This document shows positions 9,280-18,063 of a stretch of 64,000 bases of DNA, one piece after another. The number at the start of each line of letters is the position of its first letter. Within the stretch, counting starts at the first letter, position 1. Below the pieces are notes generated by a model. That model worked only from the letters and a program-made list of their open reading frames with translations, was not told where the DNA came from and did no database searches. Position numbers and translations under genes: made by a program. This stretch comes from Burkholderia sp. OK233 (GTDB taxonomy: Bacteria > Pseudomonadota > Gammaproteobacteria > Burkholderiales > Burkholderiaceae), in assembly GCF_900230185.1 (NCBI RefSeq), contig NZ_OCSR01000003.1, positions 186,001 to 250,000 of the forward strand, written 5' to 3'.

Positions 9280-10773
9280 ATGTTGAAGCTCAACGAAGCA
9301 GAACGGGACGTGGTCGCTCGCATCGAGCATCATCGCGCGCTGTGTACGCAGGTGAGCGACAGGCTCTGGGACCTTGCGGAGACCGCGTACTCGGAACACG
9401 CGTCTGCCGACCTTCAGATAAGAGAGCTGACGCGTGAGGGCTTTCGGGTGACGCAAGGCCTGGCGGGCATTCCGACCGCGTTCGTTGCGGAATGGGGCGA
9501 CGGGGGACCAGTGATCGGTCTGCTGGGCGAGTACGATGCATTGCCCCAGTTGAGTCAGGTCGCGGGCTCCACGACGCGCGCGCCAGTCGTGAATGCCGGC
9601 AACGGTCATGGTTGCGGCCACAATCTGTTGGGCGGCGCCGCGTTGCTCGCCGCGCTGGCGGTTCGCGATCATTTGCGCGACACAGGTGTCGCGGGTCGCA
9701 TCCGCTATTACGGTTGCCCCGCGGAGGAAGGTGGCGCGGGCAAGACGTTCATGACGCGTGCCGGTGTGTTCGACGACGTCGATGCCGCACTGACGTGGCA
9801 TCCGTCCAGCATCTATGCGATCGACGCAATGTCGACGCTCGCCACACTGCACGCGCGCTTCGCGTTTTCCGGCAGGGCGGCGCATGCGGCGGCCGCGCCG
9901 CATCTCGGACGAAGCGCGCTCGACGCGGTCGCATTAATGAACGTGGCGGCCAATTACTTGCGCGAACACATTCCGTCTGACGCGCGTCTGCACTATGCGA
10001 TTCACGACACGGGCGGCCGCGCGCCGAACGTCGTGCAGGCTCACGCCGAGGTCGTCTACCAGATACGTGCGCCCGAACTTGAAGTCGTGCAGTCGATCCA
10101 TGCGCGTCTGCTACGGATCGCCGAGGGCGCCGCGATGATGTCCGAGACTGCGATGCATGTGCGCGTCGAGAAGGCGATGTCGAATATGCGCCCGAATCCC
10201 GCGATCTCGGAGCTGATGCATGTGCGCATGCAGGCATTGGGCCCCGTCCCGTTTGACGACGACGACCGGGCTTTCGCGCACCGGATGCAGCAAGCCATTT
10301 CAAAGGAAGAGGCGCGCGCAAGCCTTGCCATATTCGGCGCTGCGCATCTGAAGGGCGAGCTCCACGACGCCATCTTGCCGGAGGGGCGGATGCCGCCCGT
10401 GCTGCCCGCGTCGACCGATGTGGGCGACGTCAGTTGGGTGGTGCCGACGGCCCGCTGCCTCGTCCCATGCTTCGCGCTCGGCACGCCGTTCCATTCATGG
10501 CAGCTGGTCGCGCAGGGCAAGTCGTCGCTTGCCCACAAGGGGATGACGCATACCGCCAAGGTGCTGGCCGTCACGGCGGCAGCGCTGTATCACGATCCGG
10601 CCACGCTCGCCGCCGCCAAGCGGGCGCTACAGGAGCAGTCGGCCGACGCGGCCTACCAGTGTCCCATTCCGTCTGATGTCAAACCGCCCGTCGCCGTAGC
10701 AGCCGGTGATGCGCGTCGGCGTGGCACGTTGCGCGGCGCGTTTCCGTCGCAATACGCAGGAGTGCAATCGTGA
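9280..10773 (+). CDS. M20D metallo-amidohydrolase (AbgB-like), copy 1
   Basis: A 497-aa protein of the M20D amidohydrolase family (relatives: p-aminobenzoyl-glutamate hydrolase subunit B, indole-3-acetyl-amino acid hydrolases). It should hydrolyse an N-acyl amino acid amide bond with two metal ions. GHGCGHN at residues 109-115 supplies metal ligands, CPAEEGGAGK the catalytic and ligand glutamates, TWHP a further His, and PFHSWQ a C-terminal His. The dimerisation (lid) domain runs from about residue 190 to 310. The start at 9280 is chosen because the alignment with copy 2 begins there; the 45-codon upstream extension lacks family sequence. It overlaps copy 2 by 4 nt (GTGA). The substrate is unknown. 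Confidence 0.88.
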   Translation: MLKLNEAERDVVARIEHHRALCTQVSDRLWDLAETAYSEHASADLQIRELTREGFRVTQGLAGIPTAFVAEWGDGGPVIGLLGEYDALPQLSQVAGSTTRAPVVNAGNGHGCGHNLLGGAALLAALAVRDHLRDTGVAGRIRYYGCPAEEGGAGKTFMTRAGVFDDVDAALTWHPSSIYAIDAMSTLATLHARFAFSGRAAHAAAAPHLGRSALDAVALMNVAANYLREHIPSDARLHYAIHDTGGRAPNVVQAHAEVVYQIRAPELEVVQSIHARLLRIAEGAAMMSETAMHVRVEKAMSNMRPNPAISELMHVRMQALGPVPFDDDDRAFAHRMQQAISKEEARASLAIFGAAHLKGELHDAILPEGRMPPVLPASTDVGDVSWVVPTARCLVPCFALGTPFHSWQLVAQGKSSLAHKGMTHTAKVLAVTAAALYHDPATLAAAKRALQEQSADAAYQCPIPSDVKPPVAVAAGDARRRGTLRGAFPSQYAGVQS

Positions 10774-12230
10774 GTCAATTGTGGAATGAGCGCGTGGCCG
10801 AAATTGCTGCTCTCGTTGATGCGAAGAAAAATGGCCTGATCCGGCTCTCTGACGAGATATGGGGGCTCGCCGAAACTCGCTGGCAGGAGTTTCAGTCCGT
10901 TAAGGAGCAGATCGCCGTGCTTGAGCGCGAAGGATTCCACGTAACGCGCAATGTCGGCGGCATTCCGACGGCGTTCAGCGCGCAGTGTGGAGAGGGTGGT
11001 CCCATCATCGGCTTTCTCGGTGAGTACGATGCGCTTTCGGATATGAGCCAGGTCGCAGGAGCGGTCGAGCCGATGCCGGCTTGCGAGGGCGCAAATGGTC
11101 ACGGGTGCGGCCACCACCTGCTCGGCGCCGGCGCGATGCTGGCGGCGATTGCGACGCGCGATTATCTCGCGCGCCACCGGCTTCCCTGCATCGTGCGTTA
11201 TTACGGTTGTCCCGCTGAAGAGGGGGGCGCGGGCAAGACCTACATGGCGCGTGCAAATGCATTCGACGACCTCGACGCGGCACTGGCCTGGCATCCGGGT
11301 CCCTATTCGGGCGTATTCAAGTACAAATCCCTCGCCATCATTCAGATGGCGTTCCGTTTTGCGGGGATCGCGTCTCATGCGGCCGCGTCGCCGCATCTCG
11401 GCCGAAGCGCACTGGACGCCGTCGAACTCATGAACGTCGGCGTGAACTTCATGCGCGAGCATATGCCATCCGATGCGCGGGTGCATTACGCGATCACCGA
11501 TGCTGGCGGATACGCGCCGAACGTGGTGCAGGCCAATGCCGAAGTGTTGTACGTCGTGAGGTCTCCCAATCTCGACGACGCCCGTCAACTGGCGGACCGC
11601 GTCGAGCAGATTGGCCGCGCCGCGGCGCTGATGACCGATACGCAGGTTGGCATCGAATTCGATCGCGCATGCTCGAATGTGCTGCGCAATGGCGTGATCG
11701 AGCGATTGATGATGGACATGCTCGCGACGCTCGGCGCACCGCCTTTTGACGAAGTCGACCAGGCATTCGCGAGCGAACTGACGCAGCGGCTCACCGACGC
11801 CGATCTGCGCGAGTGCATCGAGTCGTATCGTGGTGATCCGAACGAGCGTGGCCTGAGCGTGCGCGTACTTGTGTTGCATGAGGAGCCTGGCACGCTGACG
11901 GGCTCGAGCGACGTCGGCGATGTGAGCTGGATTGTGCCCACGGCACAGTATCTCGGCGCGTGCTACGCGATCGGCACGAATATGCACACGTGGCAGCTTG
12001 TAGCGCAAGGCAAGCTGCCGGCTGCGCACAAGGGCATGGTGCACGCCGCGAAGGTCATGGCAGGCACGGCGGTCCAGTTGTGTCTCGATCCCGCGCTTCT
12101 CGGGGCCGCGAAAGCTGAGCTCGTACTTCATACGAACGGGCGTCCCTACGTCAGCCCGATTCCTCCCGACGTACAGGCGCCGCCCGTGCGAGAGGCGAAG
12201 CATCCCGAAACCGAACAAGCGAACGTCTGA
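10770..12230 (+). CDS. M20D metallo-amidohydrolase (AbgB-like), copy 2
   Basis: A 486-aa paralogue of the preceding protein. The start is the GTG at 10770 inside the GTGA overlap with copy 1; CAGGAG lies just upstream. Metal-site motifs are all present: GHGCGHH at about residues 110-116, CPAEEGGAGK, AWHP and MHTWQ. Copy 1 and copy 2 align along their full length, including GRSALDAVELMNVG and ASPHLG in the lid domain, so they arose by duplication. Co-expression of two similar subunits could mean a hetero-oligomer, as in AbgA/AbgB, or two substrate ranges (inference). Confidence 0.88.
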   Translation: MSQLWNERVAEIAALVDAKKNGLIRLSDEIWGLAETRWQEFQSVKEQIAVLEREGFHVTRNVGGIPTAFSAQCGEGGPIIGFLGEYDALSDMSQVAGAVEPMPACEGANGHGCGHHLLGAGAMLAAIATRDYLARHRLPCIVRYYGCPAEEGGAGKTYMARANAFDDLDAALAWHPGPYSGVFKYKSLAIIQMAFRFAGIASHAAASPHLGRSALDAVELMNVGVNFMREHMPSDARVHYAITDAGGYAPNVVQANAEVLYVVRSPNLDDARQLADRVEQIGRAAALMTDTQVGIEFDRACSNVLRNGVIERLMMDMLATLGAPPFDEVDQAFASELTQRLTDADLRECIESYRGDPNERGLSVRVLVLHEEPGTLTGSSDVGDVSWIVPTAQYLGACYAIGTNMHTWQLVAQGKLPAAHKGMVHAAKVMAGTAVQLCLDPALLGAAKAELVLHTNGRPYVSPIPPDVQAPPVREAKHPETEQANV

Positions 12231-12237
12231 CGTAACC

Positions 12238-12930
12238 ATGATTTCCTACTTCCTAACTGCCCGGGAACACACGTCGCCGGCGGAGGCCGACGCTTTTGCC
12301 GAGTTCCGCGCAGAGCTCGCGCGGATTCCGCATTTGCGCTGTGCCGAATTGCACAGGCCGGCGGCTGTCGAAACATATCATCGCGACGGCGCCGCGCCGC
12401 GTGCTGCGATGAGACTCGCATTCGATTCGATCGAGGCGCTAGAGTCGCAGTTGATGCCCGGAGGCGGACTGTTCGAATTCGCGGGCTCCGCGTTATGGCG
12501 GCATGTTGCGGGCGAGCAAATGACGCAGCAGGCAATGCTAACGCGGACTTTCCGGGCGCTCGGCCGCTTGCCACCATGCACCGATAGCGAGGAAACATGC
12601 AGCTACCTCGTGTACTACCCCGGGCAGGCGGAGGACTTTAACGCATGGCTGCGCTATTACGTCGGCCACCATCCGCAAATCATGCTCGATTATCCCGACG
12701 TGATGCAGGTGCAGGTCTTCACCCGTCTTGACTGGTGCGACGCGATGCCTTTCGAGCGTGTCTCGTACATGCAGCGCAATCAGTTGACGTTTCCTTCGAT
12801 CGGCGCGCTGATGCGCGCGCTCGAGTCGCCCGTGCGCGCGCGGATGCGGGCGGATAACCAGAACTTTCCCGCCTTCTTCGGTGGCGCGATGCACTTTGCG
12901 ATGCGCACGTCTTTCGTGAACGGGATTTGA
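12238..12930 (+). CDS. Two-domain EthD-like protein, copy 2
   Basis: A 230-aa protein paralogous to 5547-6248. Shared features in order: CSYLVYYPGQAEDFNAWL (about residue 120), YYVGHHPQIML, VFTRLD, YMQRNQLTF, LESPVRARM and MHFAMRTSFVN at the C-terminus. The N-terminal half is less conserved between the copies. The gene lies 7 nt after M20D copy 2 and before the porin, so it is expressed with the hydrolases whereas copy 1 goes with the monooxygenase. Function is not known; an EthD-like ferredoxin-fold assignment for the C-terminal half is by eye. Confidence 0.6.
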   Translation: MISYFLTAREHTSPAEADAFAEFRAELARIPHLRCAELHRPAAVETYHRDGAAPRAAMRLAFDSIEALESQLMPGGGLFEFAGSALWRHVAGEQMTQQAMLTRTFRALGRLPPCTDSEETCSYLVYYPGQAEDFNAWLRYYVGHHPQIMLDYPDVMQVQVFTRLDWCDAMPFERVSYMQRNQLTFPSIGALMRALESPVRARMRADNQNFPAFFGGAMHFAMRTSFVNGI

Positions 12931-12993
12931 TCGGGCGCGAGGAAGTTGGACTCAAATAACTATTAATCTTTCAATTGGTTTGGAGTACATAAA

Positions 12994-14109
12994 ATGAGAA
13001 AATTCAAGAAAACCCTCATCGCGTTAGTCGTTGCGGACCTGCTTTGCGCGTCCCATGCATGGGCGGGTGAGTCATTTCAGATTCTGGTGCCGGATGCGTT
13101 CGTAGGGACGAGTGGGACGATCCTGTATGGCGTCGCCGATGCCGGTCTGCAATACAGCCATGCGGGCAGCAAGGAAGTTCTGGGCATGGAAAGCGGCGCG
13201 GGGGCGACGTCACGATTCGGTTTTCTCGGCGTCGAGCAGCTGGGCGGCGGCTTCTATGTGCGCTTTAACCTGGAGTCGGCCCTCAAGCTGACGAACGGCA
13301 CGGCGGGTGGCACCACGGCGCAGAACGAGAGCACGTTCTTCAGTCGGGAGGCGAATATCTCACTCATTTCGAACGACTGGGGGCGCATCAAAATGGGCCG
13401 CCAGTATCCAACCGAGCTCTCACTTTCGCTCGATCCGTTCTACGGCGTCGGGGCGTTTTCTCCGTATGCCTCGCTGGCGTCGCTCAGCCTGGATCTCGGC
13501 GCGGCGGCGACGATCGGTGATTCCCGCATCAGCAATGCGGTCGCATATATGACGCCGGTGTTTGGCGGCTTCCAGTTCGAAGTAATGGCCGCGCCGCGCG
13601 GCGTCACGACCCCGGGCTATCCGGAAAGCTCCTTTCAGGGCGCCCAACTGGAATACCTGAACGGGCCGCTGTATCTCGGTGCGTTCTACGATGTCATCCA
13701 CACGGACCCGACGGCAGCATTGCCTTCGGTGAAGAACAAGTGGCTCGGTGCCGGCGCAATGTACGACCTTGGTGCCGTCAGGCTGTCGTATCAGTTCAAT
13801 ATGACAGTCCCGGATTACGCGCACTATTACGTGGCAACGACGCACATGATCGGCGTGAATGCGCGGCAGGGGACCAACGACATCAAGTTCTCTGCCGTCT
13901 ATCGCAATGTCTCTGGCAGGTCCGCATCGAATTCATTGGCACTTGGGCTTGGTTACGACTACAACCTGTCGAAAGTGACGGCCCTCTATGTGCGCCTCGG
14001 CTATGTCGTCAACCAGAAGAATGCAATCGCCACGCTGGCGAACGGCTCGTTGAGCCAACCGGGCGATGATCAAAGCGTGGTTGCGATCGGTATCCGCAAG
14101 CGCTTCTAA
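12994..14109 (+). CDS. Gram-negative porin, Burkholderia type
   Basis: A 371-aa outer-membrane general porin. It has a signal peptide with cleavage likely after SHAWA (about residue 24). TILYGVADAGLQYSH opens the first beta-strands, then ATSRFGFLGVEQLGGGF, and RIKMGRQYPTELSLSLDPF lies in the constriction-loop region; it ends with the C-terminal Phe (GIRKRF) expected for Bam-dependent assembly. GGAG precedes the ATG. It closes the hydrolase operon, and a hairpin follows. It presumably gives the hydrolase substrate entry through the outer membrane (inference). Confidence 0.9.
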   Translation: MRKFKKTLIALVVADLLCASHAWAGESFQILVPDAFVGTSGTILYGVADAGLQYSHAGSKEVLGMESGAGATSRFGFLGVEQLGGGFYVRFNLESALKLTNGTAGGTTAQNESTFFSREANISLISNDWGRIKMGRQYPTELSLSLDPFYGVGAFSPYASLASLSLDLGAAATIGDSRISNAVAYMTPVFGGFQFEVMAAPRGVTTPGYPESSFQGAQLEYLNGPLYLGAFYDVIHTDPTAALPSVKNKWLGAGAMYDLGAVRLSYQFNMTVPDYAHYYVATTHMIGVNARQGTNDIKFSAVYRNVSGRSASNSLALGLGYDYNLSKVTALYVRLGYVVNQKNAIATLANGSLSQPGDDQSVVAIGIRKRF

Positions 14110-14131
14110 TCGAGCCACGAGCGTTCTTAAC

Positions 14132-14167
14132 ATAGCTCGTCCCACGCGTTTGCGTGAGGCGAGCTAT
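14132..14167. terminator. Stem-loop between convergent porin and hydrolase genes
   Basis: Outer arms atagctcg (14132-14139) and cgagctat (14160-14167) pair perfectly, with an inner cacgc/gcgtg stem around a short loop. It sits in the 87-nt gap between two convergent stop codons, where a bidirectional terminator is expected. No long T-run is present, so its efficiency is uncertain. Confidence 0.6.
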
Positions 14168-14196
14168 CCTATTGAGTAATCGACTGTGAAGTGATC

Positions 14197-15660
14197 TCAG
14201 GCTGTCACGTCTTGCGACGCACGTACGGGTGTGCCCGCCGCGCGTGCCGGCGGCGGAGTGACATCGCCGGGTATCGGACATTGATACGGCTTCAAGCCGC
14301 GTTTGCGATGCAGTTCTTCACGGGCAACTCGCAAGGTCTCGGGTTGTCCCACGAGGTCGATGCCGGTGGCGGCAAGCGTCTTGGCGGCGAGCAGCATGCC
14401 CTTGTGAGCCAACGAAAGCTTTCCCTGCGAAACCATCTGCCATGAATGAAAGCCCGTACCCCATGCATAGCAGGCTGTCAGGCATTGCGTCGTCGGCGCC
14501 GCCCAGCTCACGTCGCCGACGTCCGTCGAGCCCGTAACGGGCCGTTCCGCATCCGGGCGATACGGCAGGATCTCGGGAATGATGGGGCGAGGATCGCGCA
14601 GCGCCGCCGCGAAATGCCGGGACGCATTCGCAAGATCGTCCGGATTGATGGTCTTCTGGATCTCCGTGGCAAAAGCGACTTCGTTCGCCGTCACGTTCAT
14701 GCCGCCGATGGCGTGCATGTTCCGATCCAGCACCGTGTCGAGCGTGTCGTTGTGGAGCACGTTGGAGCAGGCCTTATCGAACACCATCTCGACGCGCGTG
14801 CCGGTCATCAGTGCGGCTCCCTCGGCGATCTGCTTCACGCGCTCGAACAGGTCGATCGCTTCGGGGCTCGTTCGCGCGCGGATCGTATAAAGCGTCTCGG
14901 CAAGAGCCGGCACGACATTCGTCGATATGCCGCCGGAGTTGATGTAGGCAAAATGGATACGAGCCTGGTCGGGCATGTGCTCACGCAGATAATTGACGCC
15001 GATATTCATCAGCTCGGCTGCATCGAGCGCACTGCGGCCCAGGTGCGGCGCGAGCGCGGCATGCGATGCCTTGCCGTGAAAGCGGAAATACGCCTGGACA
15101 TTGGCCAGCGTTGCGTTCATGAAGACGGAGTTGGCTACCGACGGATGCCAGCATAACGCGACATCCAGATCGTCGAAGAGACCGGCGCGGGCCATGAAGG
15201 TCTTGCCCGCCGCGGCTTCTTCCGCGGGGCAGCCGTAGAAACGAACGGTGGCCTCGATGCCATGTGCCGCGAAGTAGTCGCGCGCCACGACGGCCGCCAG
15301 ATGCGATGCGGTGCCAAGCAGATGGTGGCCGCAGCCGTGGCCGTTGCCGTTTGCTGCGTCCGCGGCGGGCCGGCATGCCGTGGCGCCGCTCTCCTGGTTC
15401 AGGCCCGCGAGCGCGTCGTATTCGCCGAGAAAGCCGATCACGGGGCCGCTGCTGCCGGCTTGCGCCATGAATGCCGTCGGCATGCCGGCGACGCCACGCG
15501 TGACGGTAAAACCGGCCGCCTCGATCGCCGACGCGTGCCGTTCCGCCGATTCGAATTCGGCATAACGCATTTCGGCAAGTGACCATATGTCGTTGGCCAG
15601 CGCGATGTAGTCGTCCTTCTTCGACTCGACGAGTTCCACCACTTTTGCAATATGTTTCAC
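14197..15660 (-). CDS. M20D metallo-amidohydrolase (AbgB-like), copy 3
   Basis: A 487-aa third paralogue, on the opposite strand. The start is a GTG at 15660 giving V/MKHIAKVVELVESKKDD; CAGGAG lies 5-6 nt upstream, and the length then matches copy 2 (486 aa), while the longer frame adds 63 unrelated residues. GHGCGHH is at residues 107-113, followed by CPAEEAAAGK, CWHP and FHSWQM. CPAEEAAAGK differs from the EEGGAGK of copies 1 and 2. It converges on the porin gene and has its own promoter region, shared with the divergent transporter at 16218. Confidence 0.88.
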   Translation of the reverse strand: MKHIAKVVELVESKKDDYIALANDIWSLAEMRYAEFESAERHASAIEAAGFTVTRGVAGMPTAFMAQAGSSGPVIGFLGEYDALAGLNQESGATACRPAADAANGNGHGCGHHLLGTASHLAAVVARDYFAAHGIEATVRFYGCPAEEAAAGKTFMARAGLFDDLDVALCWHPSVANSVFMNATLANVQAYFRFHGKASHAALAPHLGRSALDAAELMNIGVNYLREHMPDQARIHFAYINSGGISTNVVPALAETLYTIRARTSPEAIDLFERVKQIAEGAALMTGTRVEMVFDKACSNVLHNDTLDTVLDRNMHAIGGMNVTANEVAFATEIQKTINPDDLANASRHFAAALRDPRPIIPEILPYRPDAERPVTGSTDVGDVSWAAPTTQCLTACYAWGTGFHSWQMVSQGKLSLAHKGMLLAAKTLAATGIDLVGQPETLRVAREELHRKRGLKPYQCPIPGDVTPPPARAAGTPVRASQDVTA

Positions 15661-16217
15661 TACGGCTCCTGGTGTTGTTGCACCCACCCACAGCACATGC
15701 AATGAGGGAAAAGGACGGGTTGTCGACGCCGTCTTTCTTCTAGCGTATTGCGTGATGATGACAAGAGGAAGGACTGTTCCGGTGGCGCTGTTCACTTTTG
15801 GTTGTGCGTGGAACAATCGGCTCGTGGCGTAATTGGCGTGACGTAACAACAGAGTGCAGTGGAGCGCTACTCGCGATGTGATGCAGCGGGTGCGAGACGG
15901 CGCATGCAGTGAACGTCAACTTGCGTCACGCGATGGCGGAGAGTACCGCTGAATCGAACGTGATTGGCCACAATCACATGAAGAAAGGCGTTCGCTTGCA
16001 ACCGGCGCTGTGCGGCACAGGCCGGTCGCATGGATCGCGGGGCGCTCTGCCAGTTCCCACTGACAAACACTTTCGCCTCGCTACGCAAGAGTTGCGCCAT
16101 CGTTTCCTTTTCATGAGGAATTTTGGCGTCGCGTTGACAGTATTCGCGCCGAATATCACTATTTTTTCACGCGGACGGCAGGGGTCGTCGGCACTTCGAG
16201 TAAACAGGAGACAGTTT
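15661..16217. other. Divergent regulatory region between hydrolase 3 and MHS carrier 2
   Basis: About 557 bases separate two divergent starts. Open frames extend upstream of both genes but lack family sequence. A 15-base string gttcacttttggttg at 15790-15804 also occurs at 7990-8004, just upstream of the CbnR-like LysR gene; the chance expectation for one such repeat in 64 kb is not negligible. An AT-rich patch (cactattttttcac) lies at about 16157-16170. No firm promoter was assigned. Confidence 0.4.
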
Positions 16218-17546
16218 GTGCCGCAACTTTCCGCTGGTACCCAGGCAGCGCCCGTGGGGCGATCCGAGGTTCGCGCTTCGCCATCCATGCGTGATGTCGT
16301 GGCAGTTGTCGCCGGCAACGCGCTAGAGTTCTACGATTTCACCGTCTACGCATTCTTCTCCGTATTCATCGGCCGTGCGTTTTTTCCTTCGTTCTCGCCA
16401 GCGACACAAGTCATTGCGTCCGTGGCCGTGTTCGGCGTCGGCTTCGTCGCACGTCCGCTTGGTGGGGTGGTTATCGGCGCGTATGCCGACCGGCGGGGGC
16501 GCAAAGCGGCGCTGACGTTGACGTTTGGCCTGATGGCTTTGGGCACCGCGATCATCGCGTTCACGCCGACCTATGCGCACATCGGCATCTTCGCGCCGTT
16601 GCTCGTTGTCGTTGGGCGTCTGCTGCAGGGACTTTCCGCCGGAGGCGAAGCCGGCCCCGCCACGTCCTATCTGCTCGAAACCGCGGCGGCGGGCCGCCGC
16701 GGCCTCTATACGAGCTGGCAACTCGCTACGCAGGGCATCGCCGCGCTGATCGGCGGACTGGTGGGCTATACGGTGTCATCGGTGTTGTCTGCCGACGCAC
16801 TGAGTGCATGGGGTTGGCGCGTTCCGTTCATGCTCGGACTGCTGATCGCGCCGCTCGGAATCTACATTCGCAGCCGGCTGCATGAGACGCTCAACGCCGA
16901 ACACGCGGTGAAGAGCAATCGCGAACTGCTGCGCGGCATCGTCGATGCGCACCTGTCGGACCTGGTGCTCGCCTGTTGCGTGCTGATCGGCCCGACCATC
17001 ACCGTGTATGTGGTCGGCCACTACATGACCACGTATGGTATGCGCGTGCTGCATTTGCCGACTTCGACGTCGATGCTCGTGGGCTTTGTCACGGGCGGCG
17101 TTGGCATTGTTGCGTCGCTGGGCGCGGGGATCTATTTCGACCGCTTTCCACGCAGTCGCCTGCTCGTCGTTCCACAGTTCCTGTCGATTCTCGCAGTGCT
17201 GCCCATGTTCGCATGGGTGTTGCACGCGGGCACAGGCAGCGTCTTTCTCGGCATGGTCGCATTTCTGACCTTGCTGCGCGTGCTGATGTCGCCGTTTCAT
17301 CTGTGCGTCATTCCCGAAATTTTTCCGCAGGCCGTGCGCAGCACGTGCGTGTCGATTTGCTACAGCGTGCCGACGACGATTTTCGGCGGCACGGCGCAAC
17401 TGGTGGTGGCCTGGCTGGCGACGGTCACGCCCAACCCGATGGCGCCTGCGTGGTACTTGCTGGGGGCCAACGTGATCTCGTTCGCCGCAGTGTTCGTACT
17501 CAATCGGCGTCGCCGCGCGCGGCTCGCTGACGGCGTTTCGCAGTAG
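16218..17546 (+). CDS. MHS-family (MFS) symporter, second carrier
   Basis: A 442-aa major facilitator carrier of the metabolite:H+ symporter family. The start is the GTG at 16218 (MPQLSAGTQAAP), with AGGAGA 6-7 nt upstream; the upstream 103 codons contain no family features. NALEFYDFTVYAFF in TM1, AYADRRGRK in loop 2-3, RLLQGLSAGGEAG in TM4 and a C-terminal IYFDRFPRSR in place of the usual second loop motif are visible. It is only distantly similar to the carrier at 2410. It is divergent from hydrolase 3 and probably imports or exports a product of the same pathway (inference). Confidence 0.88.
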   Translation: MPQLSAGTQAAPVGRSEVRASPSMRDVVAVVAGNALEFYDFTVYAFFSVFIGRAFFPSFSPATQVIASVAVFGVGFVARPLGGVVIGAYADRRGRKAALTLTFGLMALGTAIIAFTPTYAHIGIFAPLLVVVGRLLQGLSAGGEAGPATSYLLETAAAGRRGLYTSWQLATQGIAALIGGLVGYTVSSVLSADALSAWGWRVPFMLGLLIAPLGIYIRSRLHETLNAEHAVKSNRELLRGIVDAHLSDLVLACCVLIGPTITVYVVGHYMTTYGMRVLHLPTSTSMLVGFVTGGVGIVASLGAGIYFDRFPRSRLLVVPQFLSILAVLPMFAWVLHAGTGSVFLGMVAFLTLLRVLMSPFHLCVIPEIFPQAVRSTCVSICYSVPTTIFGGTAQLVVAWLATVTPNPMAPAWYLLGANVISFAAVFVLNRRRRARLADGVSQ

Positions 17547-18063
17547 TCGCGCGTTGGATGTGAGCGTGGGCGCAACCTGACGCACTTTTGCCATAGACCG
17601 GTCGGGTAGCGGCGACGCGTTGCTGCGCCGCCGCCAGAACTGTATGTGAGAGTTTCTCCGCACTGTATGTGCTCATCCGCATGCTGCGGAATGTGGGGCT
17701 TGCCCATGTGTGGGGTAGCATCACAATCTCAGTGTTCGCGGCATTCAGGGTGGACCGCGGCGTGCTGCCAGGACTTGCTGTCGAAGCCCAGGTTAGATGG
17801 TCGAGCCACCTGTGGTGGCCAGAGGAGAGGGAGTACGCACGCGATGGTGTTGACGCTTGGATAAAAAACAGCGAAGCAGCAAGGAACCTCTGTACGCCGG
17901 CCAGCCGTGTCTCCGGGTGGTAGAGTTGGTTCCTCCATTCACTGCTGGTCAATGGCCTGGTCCTGTTCGTTTCCAGAACGAGTTTGAACGTGCCCTCGAG
18001 TTGCATCAGGTTCTGCCGATTCTCCAGCAGATCGGTTGCCGAGAGGTGGCGGCAATCTGCCTA

